Of a stretch of 33,225 bases of DNA, positions 1-6,877 are shown piece after piece (position 1 is the stretch's first letter; every line of letters starts with the position of its first letter). The DNA lies in the IMG/VR virus record IMGVR_UViG_3300028595_000043, positions 1 to 33,225 of that record; one strand, 5' to 3'. Made by a program: the position numbers and the translations under genes. The stretch comes from a virus. Below the pieces are notes generated by a model that saw only the letters and a list, made by a program, of their open reading frames with translations, did no database searches and was not told where the DNA came from.

Positions 1-77
1 GGTCGGCAAGGGCTCGATTTTTAGTCGATTTTTTTTTTGATGTCGGGAGGGAAATGGGAAATGAAACGGAGTAAAAG

Positions 78-1649
78 ATGAGTGATATTGATGCCTTACA
101 GGAAAAAATCGGCGCTGGAAAAAGCACAGAAACAAGCACCGCTGTGGTCAATGGCAACGGGATCGATGATTTGGATCCTGATTTTATCCAGGAATGCCTC
201 AACGAGAATGAGTATGGAGATGGCAGAATATACAAAAGTAAGTTCGATGGGACTTTCATTTTTAACAAGAGCCTCGGGATGTGGATGAAGTGGGCAGGGC
301 ACCACTGGGAGCTGGATGTGATGGATGACTCCCTGGCCAACGTTGAGGTGGTGGCAAGGATTTACCAGGAAGAGGCGCGGCGTCTATCCGGAGAAAGATC
401 CGGGTTGAATGACGACGACCACAAAACCGAAAAAGACCGGCTGTCGAAGCTGATTAAAGAGCTGAACAAGAGGGCCAACCTGCTGCGGTCGAACCGGCGA
501 CGACGAAACGCCCTGGAGTTTGCCCACTCCAGTGAAGATGGACTGGCCACCCGGGGTGACGACACGGATCGGAAGCCTTGGCTCTTCCCATGTGCCAATG
601 GAGTGATCAACCTCAAGACCGGCGAACTCGAACCCGGCAAACAGAAAGACATGCTGCTGAAAGCGTCTCCGGTGGCGTGGGAGGGGATCGACGCTCCCTG
701 TCCCACATGGGAGAAGACCCTGATGGAGATATTTTCCGATCGGGAGCAGTTGGTGGAGTGCTTTCAACGGATCTGCGGGTATGCCATGGTCGGTGAGATT
801 GTACAGAGCGTGTTTGTCGTCATGACCGGCAAAGGGCGGAACGGCAAGAGCCTCATTGTGGAGACCATCAACAAACTGATGGGACCCATGGCCGGGGCGA
901 TCCGGTCAGAGATGTTGCTGGACCAGTGGCGGACGCCATCCAGCTCCGGGCCAAGTCCAGACATCATGGGACTCCAGGGTCTTCGGATGGCGTTTGGATC
1001 CGAGACAGACGACGGCTGCAAGATCTCCCCCTCCAGAGTCAAATGGCTGACCGGCAAGGACACGATCCGGGGGCGGAACCCCCACGACAAATTTGAGCAA
1101 GAGTTCCTCCCCTCTCATCTTCTATTTTTACTGACCAACCACAAGCCCCACGCCCCTGCCGAAGACTTCGCCTTTTGGGAGCGGATGCTGCTGATCCCCT
1201 TTGATCTATCCTTTGTGGATCGGGAACCGACCGCACCGGACGAGCGACGTGCGGATCCGCTTCTGGGTAACAAGTTGGAGGAAGAGCTCCCGGGAATCCT
1301 GGTTTGGATGGTGAAGGGCTGCCTCATCTGGCAGCAGCAGGGCATCGACCCACCCGCCATCGTCAAGTCTGCCGTTGCCGAGTACCAGAGGGAAGAGGAT
1401 GTGTTGTCAGACTTCATCGATGAGTGTTGCATTACCGGACCCGAATACTCAGTGGGAGCCACTGCCGTCTATTCCGCCTTTCAAAAATGGTGGGAGACCA
1501 ACGTATCAAAGAACGCTCCAAAGCAGAAACGATTCGGCACCTGGTTTTCCAAGCGGTTCAAGAAAGAGAAAGACGGCACAATGAAGTATTTCGGTGTGGC
1601 GTTGCTGGCCGAAGACGAGGATCTCCCGATGGAATTTGGTGGGATGTGA
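78..1649 (+). CDS. D5/P4-type phage SF3 replicative helicase (primase C-terminal half)
   Basis: Predicted ATP-dependent helicase that unwinds phage DNA at replication start. The 523-aa protein has a D5_N-like region (about residues 200-245, ending in the conserved aromatic-rich RICGYAMVGE segment), a Walker A GKGRNGKS at residues 251-258, an acidic Walker B-like SETDD near residue 310, and a sensor segment FLLTNHKPH followed by FWERMLLIPF. These are classic marks of the phage/plasmid primase P4 C-terminal family. No primase domain precedes it; that activity is encoded separately at 2055-3575. ACGGAG at 66-71 is a suitable ribosome site for the ATG. The 77 bases upstream hold only a TCGATTTTT direct repeat and a T-run, with no clear promoter. 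Family assignment is firm; the exact role at the origin is inferred. Confidence 0.93.
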   Translation: MSDIDALQEKIGAGKSTETSTAVVNGNGIDDLDPDFIQECLNENEYGDGRIYKSKFDGTFIFNKSLGMWMKWAGHHWELDVMDDSLANVEVVARIYQEEARRLSGERSGLNDDDHKTEKDRLSKLIKELNKRANLLRSNRRRRNALEFAHSSEDGLATRGDDTDRKPWLFPCANGVINLKTGELEPGKQKDMLLKASPVAWEGIDAPCPTWEKTLMEIFSDREQLVECFQRICGYAMVGEIVQSVFVVMTGKGRNGKSLIVETINKLMGPMAGAIRSEMLLDQWRTPSSSGPSPDIMGLQGLRMAFGSETDDGCKISPSRVKWLTGKDTIRGRNPHDKFEQEFLPSHLLFLLTNHKPHAPAEDFAFWERMLLIPFDLSFVDREPTAPDERRADPLLGNKLEEELPGILVWMVKGCLIWQQQGIDPPAIVKSAVAEYQREEDVLSDFIDECCITGPEYSVGATAVYSAFQKWWETNVSKNAPKQKRFGTWFSKRFKKEKDGTMKYFGVALLAEDEDLPMEFGGM

Positions 1650-1789
1650 TGGGAATAGACCGACCAACATATAAAAATGATTCACGGATAGACGTTTGAT
1701 CGTCCAGAAATAAATACAAATCATCCAGGGGCGTGGAACATGTCGATTTTACAAGCCAAAAATAGGAAACGGACAGGCATATTCGGAGA

Positions 1790-1871
1790 GTTGGACGGTT
1801 TTCCATATATCTTTTCTATTATCTTTATCTCTCTTTTTTATTTTCTCTTTTTCTATATAAAATCGTCCAAC
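1790..1871. repeat. 13-bp inverted repeat enclosing a G-free pyrimidine tract
   Basis: GTTGGACGGTTTT at 1790-1802 is complementary to AAAATCGTCCAAC at 1859-1871, with one G.U-type pair. The 56-nt interior contains no G at all on the + strand and is 47/56 pyrimidine. The arms belong to the same box family as three further copies in the gap. It may be an unwinding element or a regulator site. Confidence 0.7.
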
Positions 1872-1974
1872 TATCCAAAGAAAGAAAAGAAGTAATTGAA
1901 AAGATTGAAGGTTTTTCCCTTGGACAGACAGAGAGGGAAACCGTCTGAAACGCTCCAAACCGTCCGTAATGTCG

Positions 1975-2024
1975 GGCCAAACCAAGTCAAATCGGCTCAA
2001 ATCAGGTCAAACACGGTCAAAACC
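1975..2024 (+). repeat. Five tandem 10-bp iteron-like repeats
   Basis: Five adjacent decamers share a (T/C)CAAA core at exact 10-bp spacing (cores at 1977, 1987, 1997, 2007, 2017): GGCCAAACCA, AGTCAAATCG, GCTCAAATCA, GGTCAAACAC, GGTCAAAACC. One helical turn per unit suits cooperative binding on one face of DNA by an initiator or repressor. They end 30 bp before the primase start. Confidence 0.7.
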
Positions 2025-2054
2025 AAATAAAACAAAGGCCAACCGGAGGACACC

Positions 2055-3575
2055 ATGGGAATACTCGACGCTGTATCCAACAAAACCCAGGTCAAGAAAG
2101 TGGCATCCACCAAGGGCGGTGAGTATGCCGGGCCTTGCCCCATCTGCGGAGGATCCGACCGTTTTCGCGTTTGGCCGGCTGACAAGGGGGGCGAGGGATC
2201 TTGGTGGTGTCGGGGATGTGGCAAGGGGGGAGATTTGGTGCAATGGCATGTCGATTTCGAGGGTATGGCCTACAAAGACGCCTTCCGCGCTGCGGGGCGT
2301 GCCCCTCTCACACCGGATTCCGGCTATGTTTCCAAGCGCCAGCAACGGCTTCAGGCGGTAAGCACGCTCCCCGTTGCCGACAAAAAGCCCGATTTTATCC
2401 CGAGACGGCATGAATCCCCCATCGAGACGTGGCAAATCAAAGCGAGGGAGCTTGTGGATGCCTCTCACGCTCGGCTGCTTGAGACCCCCAAGGTGTTGGG
2501 GTGGCTCCATGCCCGCGGACTCGATTTAGATGCCGTCAAAGCGTTTTCCCTTGGCTGGTTTCCAGGGGAGCGTGACAATCCCTGCATGTGGCGGCCGAGA
2601 CTGTCCTGGGGGCTGCCCGAAGTGCTGAATAACAGTGGCAAGCCCAAAAAGCTCTGGATCCCCAGGGGCGTGGTGATCCCCTGGATCGTGAATGGGGAGA
2701 TCAAGCGGATCAAGATCCGGCGACCCAAGGCGGATCTTGGGGACAAGGGTGTTAAGTATTACCTCATTCCCGGCTCTGTATCCGAAGCGGCGCTCTTCAA
2801 TCCCGACCGAAAAGCGTTTGTTGTGCTGGAGTCTGAGCTGGATGCCATGCTTATTGCAGCCAAAGCTGGGGGACTGGTGGGCTCCGTCGCCCTGGGGTCT
2901 GCCGGTAACAAGCCCGGGGCGTATAGTTGGGATCGACTGCGGCATGCGCTGCGGGTGTTGGTGGCTTTGGATAACGATGATGCCGGTGACAAGGCGTATG
3001 CTTGGTGGTCTGAGCATTTCGATAACGCGAAACGATGGCCGGTCTCTGTTGGAAAAGATCCAGGGGAGGCGTTCGCCCAGGGCGTTGATATTCGGCAGTG
3101 GGTGATGGAGGGTCTTCCGCCGGTCATGACGCTGAATCTCAAACACAAACCCGGTGCTTCAGATCAAAATTCTTTGGCGGATGCATCTGTTGCCACAACA
3201 CCTTCCGGTGCGGCATTGCCCAAGGCGTCGTCGGAAAGCCTACTCACTGACGCGACGAATGACCCGATTCCGTCGGCGATTCAACCGGACCCGGCGGAAT
3301 CGGAGACGGCACAGGGGGCGGATGACGCTGTGGGTGGGAATGACGACTGGCTTCCCCAGGCCATCATCGATCTCCGGGAGATCATACAGCGTTATCCAGT
3401 GAAGATTATCTGCACGGAGGGGCGTCTGGCGATCGTAAACCACCCTGATTTTCGAAACGAACCCGTTTTGAACCGGCTGTCAGATCTTGTCTTCTGGGAT
3501 CCGAACGTCGGCGCTTTTCTGGATTCATTTCCAAAAAACGAAATCCATCGCGGAAATTTTGCTGAGGGGCTATAA
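2055..3575 (+). CDS. Phage DNA primase with CHC2-type zinc finger and Toprim domain
   Basis: Predicted primase making RNA primers for phage replication. The 506-aa protein begins with a zinc-binding domain (C28, C31, C52, C55, as CPIC and CRGC) like P4-alpha/DnaG-type primases. A central Toprim fold is marked by VVLESELDA (probable catalytic E259) and VALDNDDAGDKA with the metal-binding D306/D308, then GKDPGEAF. The tail after about residue 375 is low-complexity, followed by a small C-terminal domain without a recognised match. GGAGGAC just upstream fixes the ATG. With the helicase at 78-1649 it reconstitutes the two activities that P4 alpha carries in one chain. Family confidence is high; the C-terminal domain function is unknown. 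Confidence 0.93.
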   Translation: MGILDAVSNKTQVKKVASTKGGEYAGPCPICGGSDRFRVWPADKGGEGSWWCRGCGKGGDLVQWHVDFEGMAYKDAFRAAGRAPLTPDSGYVSKRQQRLQAVSTLPVADKKPDFIPRRHESPIETWQIKARELVDASHARLLETPKVLGWLHARGLDLDAVKAFSLGWFPGERDNPCMWRPRLSWGLPEVLNNSGKPKKLWIPRGVVIPWIVNGEIKRIKIRRPKADLGDKGVKYYLIPGSVSEAALFNPDRKAFVVLESELDAMLIAAKAGGLVGSVALGSAGNKPGAYSWDRLRHALRVLVALDNDDAGDKAYAWWSEHFDNAKRWPVSVGKDPGEAFAQGVDIRQWVMEGLPPVMTLNLKHKPGASDQNSLADASVATTPSGAALPKASSESLLTDATNDPIPSAIQPDPAESETAQGADDAVGGNDDWLPQAIIDLREIIQRYPVKIICTEGRLAIVNHPDFRNEPVLNRLSDLVFWDPNVGAFLDSFPKNEIHRGNFAEGL

Positions 3576-3581
3576 AAAGTG

Positions 3582-3610
3582 TTGACAAGCGCAAAAAATA
3601 CACATAAGAC
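3582..3610 (+). promoter_or_regulatory. Candidate sigma70 promoter of the immunity leader
   Basis: A perfect TTGACA (3582-3587) is followed after 17 bp by TAAGAC (3605-3610), a weak -10. Its place just upstream of the C4 RNA leader matches the early leader promoter of P4-like elements. The call rests on the -35 and position. Confidence 0.5.
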
Positions 3611-3641
3611 TGGCGGTGATCGTGGCAAAATCCACGATTCG

Positions 3642-3667
3642 GGTTTGGCGACCCGGCTTCAGATAGG
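3642..3667 (+). promoter_or_regulatory. seqA-like upstream antisense target
   Basis: The segment at 3641-3667 is complementary to C4 positions 3769-3793: 24 of 25 C4 positions pair, with two single-base bulges on this side. In phage P4 the CI RNA pairs through seqB with seqA and seqC in the leader and provokes premature termination; this segment has the seqA position. Complementarity is read directly; function is by analogy. Confidence 0.75.
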
Positions 3668-3704
3668 CACACAGGCGGTGCCTCAATTGGATACCGCTTT
3701 TTTT
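3665..3704 (+). terminator. Leader intrinsic terminator with competing hairpin
   Basis: GCGGT (3675-3679) can pair with ACCGC (3693-3697), immediately followed by seven T residues (3698-3704), an intrinsic terminator shape. An alternative stem AGGCAC (3665-3670)/GTGCCT (3678-3683) overlaps it and is mutually exclusive. Because seqA covers 3665-3667, antisense pairing would break the alternative stem and favour the terminator. Confidence 0.6.
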
Positions 3705-3727
3705 GTGTGTTGCAATTCCGCTATTAC

Positions 3728-3806
3728 GGGCGGGGTGCATTGGGAGACCGAAAGGTCTGCCGGTTTTTCCTATCTGAGCCGGTTCGCCAACCCGATGCGC
3801 CCCGCC
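3728..3806 (+). ncRNA. C4-type antisense RNA (P4 CI / P1 C4 family)
   Basis: A small immunity RNA. Outer stem GGCGGGGTGCAT (3729-3740) pairs with ATGCGCCCCGCC (3795-3806), one G.U. Inside are a GAAA-capped hairpin AGACC/GGTCT (3745-3758) and the antisense segment at 3767-3793 with the GCCGGTTCGCCAACCC signature known from enterobacterial C4/Ash loci. The antisense segment matches targets both upstream (3641-3667) and downstream (3852-3862). In P4 and P1 such RNAs are processed from the leader transcript and keep the prophage silent. Ends are approximate; recognition is by remembered consensus and visible pairing. Confidence 0.87.
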
Positions 3807-3839
3807 TTTTCTATTTTGGCGAGTAGAAAGCGGGGTTTT
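3800..3839 (+). terminator. Terminator overlapping the 3' arm of the C4 RNA
   Basis: CCCCGC (3800-3805) plus TTTCTA (3808-3813) pair with TAGAAAGCGGGG (3824-3835), loop of 10 nt, followed by TTTT. The 5' arm is also the 3' arm of the C4 outer stem, so the two folds exclude each other. It could end the C4 transcript or act as a second attenuation point. Confidence 0.6.
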
Positions 3840-3851
3840 CAAAAACTCAGA

Positions 3852-3862
3852 TCAGATAGGAA
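3852..3862 (+). promoter_or_regulatory. seqC-like target over the leader-ORF ribosome site
   Basis: TCAGATAGGAA here is perfectly complementary to C4 positions 3767-3777 and contains the AGG-type ribosome site for the ATG at 3870. Pairing would block translation of the leader ORF, as P1 C4 RNA blocks icd. Confidence 0.72.
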
Positions 3863-3869
3863 TCCCACC

Positions 3870-3998
3870 ATGAAAAATCCATCCATAGGTGCACATGCGC
3901 CCATTCCCGTTATCACGCCATTCTTTCAAAAATTCAAAACATCACATCGCCTTTCATCAACAGGCGCTCGGAGGACTATATGGACAACACGATCGTAA
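3870..3998 (+). CDS. 42-aa leader ORF (Icd/Ash-like position)
   Basis: Short reading frame starting MKNPSIGAHAPIPVITPFF. It begins 7 nt after the C4-complementary segment and overlaps the start of the 417-aa gene by 19 nt. The same frame is open back to a GTG at 3579 (139 codons), and translation across the C4 region resembles Ash-family (Phage_ASH) proteins (for example LSRFANPMRPAF). That long version would start on the promoter -35 and is probably not made. In P1, icd translation is needed for expression of the overlapping ant gene; this ORF sits in the same arrangement. Whether the peptide itself acts is unknown. Confidence 0.5.
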   Translation: MKNPSIGAHAPIPVITPFFQKFKTSHRLSSTGARRTIWTTRS

Positions 3999-5233
3999 CA
4001 ATAAACTCCCCACAGACTACGACCGCTCTATCTCGTACCGGGTGGGATCTCCCTGCAAATATGACCGAAGCCGACTGGAAACGTGCCGGTCAACTGCTTA
4101 TGGAAGTCAACCAAGCAAGACAGTGGTGGCTCGGTGACTGGTGGAATGCCTGCAAGTGGGGAGATGATCGGCGAAAAGAGATTTGTAAGCAAATCGGGGT
4201 GGAATATCCAACGGCTAAAAATGCAGGATGGGTTTCAAGGAAATTTGAAATGTCTCGTCGCCGAGACAACTTGACATTCACCCATCACCATGAAGCAGCT
4301 TCCATCTCCGACCCCGCTATCCAAGACCAATTCCTTGACTGGTGTCTCTCTGGTGAAAAAAGAAAATCAGTCCGTGATCTCAGGGAGAAGGTCCAGGAAT
4401 ATCTGGAAAAGAAGGATTGGGAGGACTTTGATGCGGAGGTCTTTCTCGGTGCTGGTCGGGTCCAAGAGTATGAACAGAAACTGGCTGAGGCAAACAAGCG
4501 GATTCAAGAGCTTCAAGATGAGTGTCAAAGCATGTTTCTGCGGGGGACGAAAAAGTATGACCTTAACAACCTCATTCCAGAGTTGTCGGCGCTGCACACT
4601 TCCGGCGACATCCTGGAGCATCGGGCCAAGATACTTTCAACGCTTCCCGAAGAGCATCAGAAAATCTATTACGCTGAAATCAAAACAAAACAGTATTTTG
4701 CTGACAAACTTCATAAGGCAAATGAGGCGGAAAAAGAGGCCAGGGCGATGTCCGAAGAGGCACGGGCCAAGCTTCAGGAACTGGCAGCCAGGCCGGAACC
4801 GAAACCGAAGATTGTGGAAAAGGTGGTCGAAGTTGAAAAGCTTCCGGAGGATTTTGAAAAGCGGCAAAAAGAGGTTGAAAAAAAAGATCGCCAGGCGACC
4901 AAGATTTTGAAAACCGTCGGAGAGCTTCAAAAAGAAAGAGATGAGTTGGAAAAAGAGGCCGACGCTATTCACAAAGAGCGAATGGAGTTGAAACGAAAGC
5001 TGAAGGCGATGGAGTCTAAACAAGATGTCAGCCCGTCAAGTATCGATACTGCCAGGGCTTTAAAACTTGGAAGGATGTTAAAAGAGTTGGACTGGGTGTT
5101 TCCAGACATTCGAAGTGAGGCCAAACTGGCGGGTGGTGGAATGGAGGAAACAAAAAAGATGATAACGAGTCTTATTCAGAAATGGGCTTCGATTCTCGAA
5201 GAGATCGATGGTTATGCGATTATAGACGTTTAA
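3980..5233 (+). CDS. C4-controlled DNA-binding-like coiled-coil protein (candidate antirepressor/regulator)
   Basis: A 417-aa protein with no firmly recognised family. The N-terminal third (residues 15-140) is Trp-rich and helical and contains FTHHHEAASI, then DQFLDWC and SVRDLREKV. That pattern recurs in LmbU-like and ParB-like DNA-binding domains. Residues about 150-370 are charged coiled coil with KPKIVEKVVEVEKLP at its centre, and a short globular tail follows. GGAGGA at 3970-3975 gives a strong ribosome site, and the start lies inside the leader ORF. By position downstream of a C4 RNA it corresponds to P1 ant, so it may be the gene that C4 silences. It lacks visible KilA-N/ANT motifs, so antirepressor function is inference only. 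It could also act in partition or replication. Confidence 0.75.
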   Translation: MDNTIVTINSPQTTTALSRTGWDLPANMTEADWKRAGQLLMEVNQARQWWLGDWWNACKWGDDRRKEICKQIGVEYPTAKNAGWVSRKFEMSRRRDNLTFTHHHEAASISDPAIQDQFLDWCLSGEKRKSVRDLREKVQEYLEKKDWEDFDAEVFLGAGRVQEYEQKLAEANKRIQELQDECQSMFLRGTKKYDLNNLIPELSALHTSGDILEHRAKILSTLPEEHQKIYYAEIKTKQYFADKLHKANEAEKEARAMSEEARAKLQELAARPEPKPKIVEKVVEVEKLPEDFEKRQKEVEKKDRQATKILKTVGELQKERDELEKEADAIHKERMELKRKLKAMESKQDVSPSSIDTARALKLGRMLKELDWVFPDIRSEAKLAGGGMEETKKMITSLIQKWASILEEIDGYAIIDV

Positions 5234-5255
5234 TTTTTTAAGGGTGGGGGTTGTT

Positions 5256-5903
5256 TTGGATATAGAAAAAGAACTTGAGCTTGAAGAAAAGTATTTGCCG
5301 GTACTCAGCTTTGTTGAAACAGGAAAGCTTCTTGCCGCTTACAAGATTGAAAGCGGCAAAATACGCGGGGCGTTGACCTCATTTTGCAAGAAAGAGGAAT
5401 ATGATCGCCCAGAGACCTTTGTCGAAATGGAAACCGACTTTACACCAGACTTTATGGACTGGTGGTTGAGTACTGCACCAAAATTTCATAAACGGTTAAA
5501 TGATAACGGTACAAGAATCGCTGTAAACAAATACCTTGCTTTCACAAATGTTTGGAAGTCAAAGTTTTTGAATAATCAGATTCTTACAGACCCACACATC
5601 GTACAGGCTGGAACCATGTTGGCGGTGAAGGGGTCTCTTTCTGCGTCGCTTAGGGCGTGGCTCTCTTACAACAAGCGCATCGAAAAACTTGAACAATCGG
5701 AAATCAAAGACGTTCTTCCAGAGTTGTTTTACACCATTCTACCCTTTATTCATCAGATTCAAACAGGGGTCATTGACCTTCCAAACAAAACAAGAATTGA
5801 CGATGCTTCAAGGTTGCTTGGTGCTTTTTTTGCCGGAGACGCCTCTGCTGTTGGCCTGTCCGAACGGTTAAAGCAAATAGAGTACAAAAAAGAGGCCGCA
5901 TAA
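5256..5903 (+). CDS. Hypothetical helical protein downstream of the C4-controlled gene
   Basis: About 215 aa, unrecognised. It begins with an acidic helix (DIEKELELEEKYLP) and is soluble and mostly alpha-helical in appearance, with no Cys motif, signal or membrane segment. TTG at 5256 is preferred because AGGGTGGGGG ends 5 nt before it; an in-frame GTG at 5244 has only AAGG directly touching it. It follows the 417-aa gene by 22 nt and probably shares its transcript. The pair may form an early regulatory unit. No function can be assigned. Confidence 0.7.
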   Translation: MDIEKELELEEKYLPVLSFVETGKLLAAYKIESGKIRGALTSFCKKEEYDRPETFVEMETDFTPDFMDWWLSTAPKFHKRLNDNGTRIAVNKYLAFTNVWKSKFLNNQILTDPHIVQAGTMLAVKGSLSASLRAWLSYNKRIEKLEQSEIKDVLPELFYTILPFIHQIQTGVIDLPNKTRIDDASRLLGAFFAGDASAVGLSERLKQIEYKKEAA

Positions 5904-5913
5904 GGATAATATC

Positions 5914-5974
5914 GGCATGGCTTGGCAGGGCAATGCAAGGAACAAGGCGAGGCAAGGCAAGGCAGGGAACAAGG
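5914..5974 (+). repeat. Degenerate pentamer repeats (GGCAA type)
   Basis: About twelve successive 5-mers resembling GGCAA/AAGGC, including perfect GGCAAGGCAAGGC at 5951-5963. A 9-bp direct repeat GGAACAAGG occurs at 5939 and 5966. Directly after the stop of the preceding gene; non-coding. Confidence 0.65.
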
Positions 5975-6013
5975 TTTAACCCTCGACCGATCAGCCACTG
6001 ACGGATGGGGGCA

Positions 6014-6115
6014 TGCCGGGAGGGATCTTTTATAAACCACTGGAAAAATGTGGTCGTCAATTGGTGACGAAATGGGATTGGACTCCCTCCCGGCAACTAT
6101 TCGGCTTTATCGAAT
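6014..6115 (+). other. Branched hairpin element in the 5904-6171 gap
   Basis: A perfect 12-bp inverted repeat (6014-6025 with 6084-6095, core GCCGGGAGGGA) encloses two adjacent hairpins: ACCAC/GTGGT (6036-6040/6050-6054) and CGTCA/TGACG (6055-6059/6065-6069). A further hairpin ATTCG/CGAAT (6099-6103/6111-6115) follows. No T-run follows the long stem, so it is not a simple terminator. It could be a structured RNA, a protein-binding dyad or a packaging (cos-like) site; the sequence does not decide. Confidence 0.5.
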
Positions 6116-6171
6116 CGTTGGGCCAACAAGAGAAAACATCGATCAAAACGCGGAGTGATTGGGGATTTTAA

Positions 6172-6873
6172 ATGCCGACAACAGATTTTAAGTGTGAAGT
6201 GTGCGGACAGATCGGGCGGCGGTGGTATCAGGATGAGTTGAGACCCCCGAGGTTTTGTTGCAGAGCCTGCCAGATCATCGGAATGAAGGGGCGAGAGACG
6301 AAAAGGCCGAAATATGTCATTACGCAGGAAATGCACGAGAAGATCAAAAAGGCGTATCAGGGCGATACAGGAAACGGAGAGATCCGCGCCCTGGCCAAAA
6401 GGCTCGGGCTCCCGCGGTGGAAGGTCACGCGTTATGCAGTCCGTCAAGGCTGGCTTGCGACGCAGAAGAAAGAGCCGCCCTGGAGCGAGGAAGAGATCCG
6501 GCTCTTGAAACGAAACGCCATGCACTGCCCGGAGATCATCCAAAAGAAGTTGAAACAACACGGATATGACCGAACGGTCAACGGCATTGTTTTGAAAAAA
6601 AAGCGGATGCGGTTCACGGCGGAAAATCTCGGGGGGTATTCCGCGTCGTCTCTTTGTCTCTGTCTCGGGGTGGATGCCAAATTTGTGCTCAATGCCATAA
6701 GGGACGGTCACCTGAAAGCAAAAAAGCGGAAAACCAACCGGACCGAAAAACAGGGCGGGGATCCCTGGTGGATCAAAGAGAAGGATATCAAGGCATTTAT
6801 AACGGACAACGTTCACAGTATCGATCTTCGAAAGGTCGATAAATACTGGTTTGTCGATCTGTTGGCCGGGTAA
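6172..6873 (+). CDS. Zinc-finger / multi-HTH DNA-binding protein
   Basis: A 233-aa basic protein, likely a phage transcription regulator. The N-terminus carries a Cys cluster (C8, C11, C29/C30, C33: CEVCG and CCRAC), suggesting a zinc ribbon. Residues about 65-95 look like a helix-turn-helix (IRALAKRLGLPRWKVTRYAV). Residues 100-145 resemble a Myb/SANT-type helical domain beginning PPWSEEEIRLLKRNA. The C-terminal third has an excisionase-like segment (LGVDAKFVLNAIRDGHLKA, then WWIKEKDIKAFI). It stands alone between two repeat-rich gaps, just before the packaging genes, where a late-gene activator would fit. Domain reading is by eye; the specific role is inferred. Confidence 0.75.
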   Translation: MPTTDFKCEVCGQIGRRWYQDELRPPRFCCRACQIIGMKGRETKRPKYVITQEMHEKIKKAYQGDTGNGEIRALAKRLGLPRWKVTRYAVRQGWLATQKKEPPWSEEEIRLLKRNAMHCPEIIQKKLKQHGYDRTVNGIVLKKKRMRFTAENLGGYSASSLCLCLGVDAKFVLNAIRDGHLKAKKRKTNRTEKQGGDPWWIKEKDIKAFITDNVHSIDLRKVDKYWFVDLLAG

Positions 6874-6877
6874 AAGA

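Larger units (their letters stand above)
1650..2054. other. Non-coding gap: candidate replication origin
   Basis: This 405-nt gap between helicase and primase genes has no credible ORF. It holds a cluster of ACCGTCC/ATCGTCC boxes (1699-1707; 1790-1802 on the minus strand; 1859-1871; 1938-1950; 1957-1966), a G-free T/C/A tract at 1803-1858, a purine-rich stretch after it, and five tandem decamers at 1975-2024. Iterons plus an AT-rich unwinding region next to an SF3 helicase is the usual architecture of a phage or plasmid origin. Origin function is an inference; the repeats are directly visible. Confidence 0.55.

Noticed and set aside
1-77. Terminator or promoter before the helicase
   Set aside because: TCGA...TCGA followed by T10 gives only a four-pair stem; no -35/-10 pair is convincing.
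3579-3998. 139-codon version of the leader ORF from GTG 3579
   Set aside because: The start coincides with the promoter -35 box and has no ribosome site; the frame crosses the C4 RNA structure. Only the 42-codon part from 3870 is proposed.
6014-6095. cos site
   Set aside because: Position would suit packaging, but no lambda-type cosN/cosB pattern is recognisable; kept as an unassigned structured element.
6097-6816. Minus-strand open frame of 239 codons
   Set aside because: Shadow of the zinc/HTH gene, with the composition of an antisense frame and no ribosome site.
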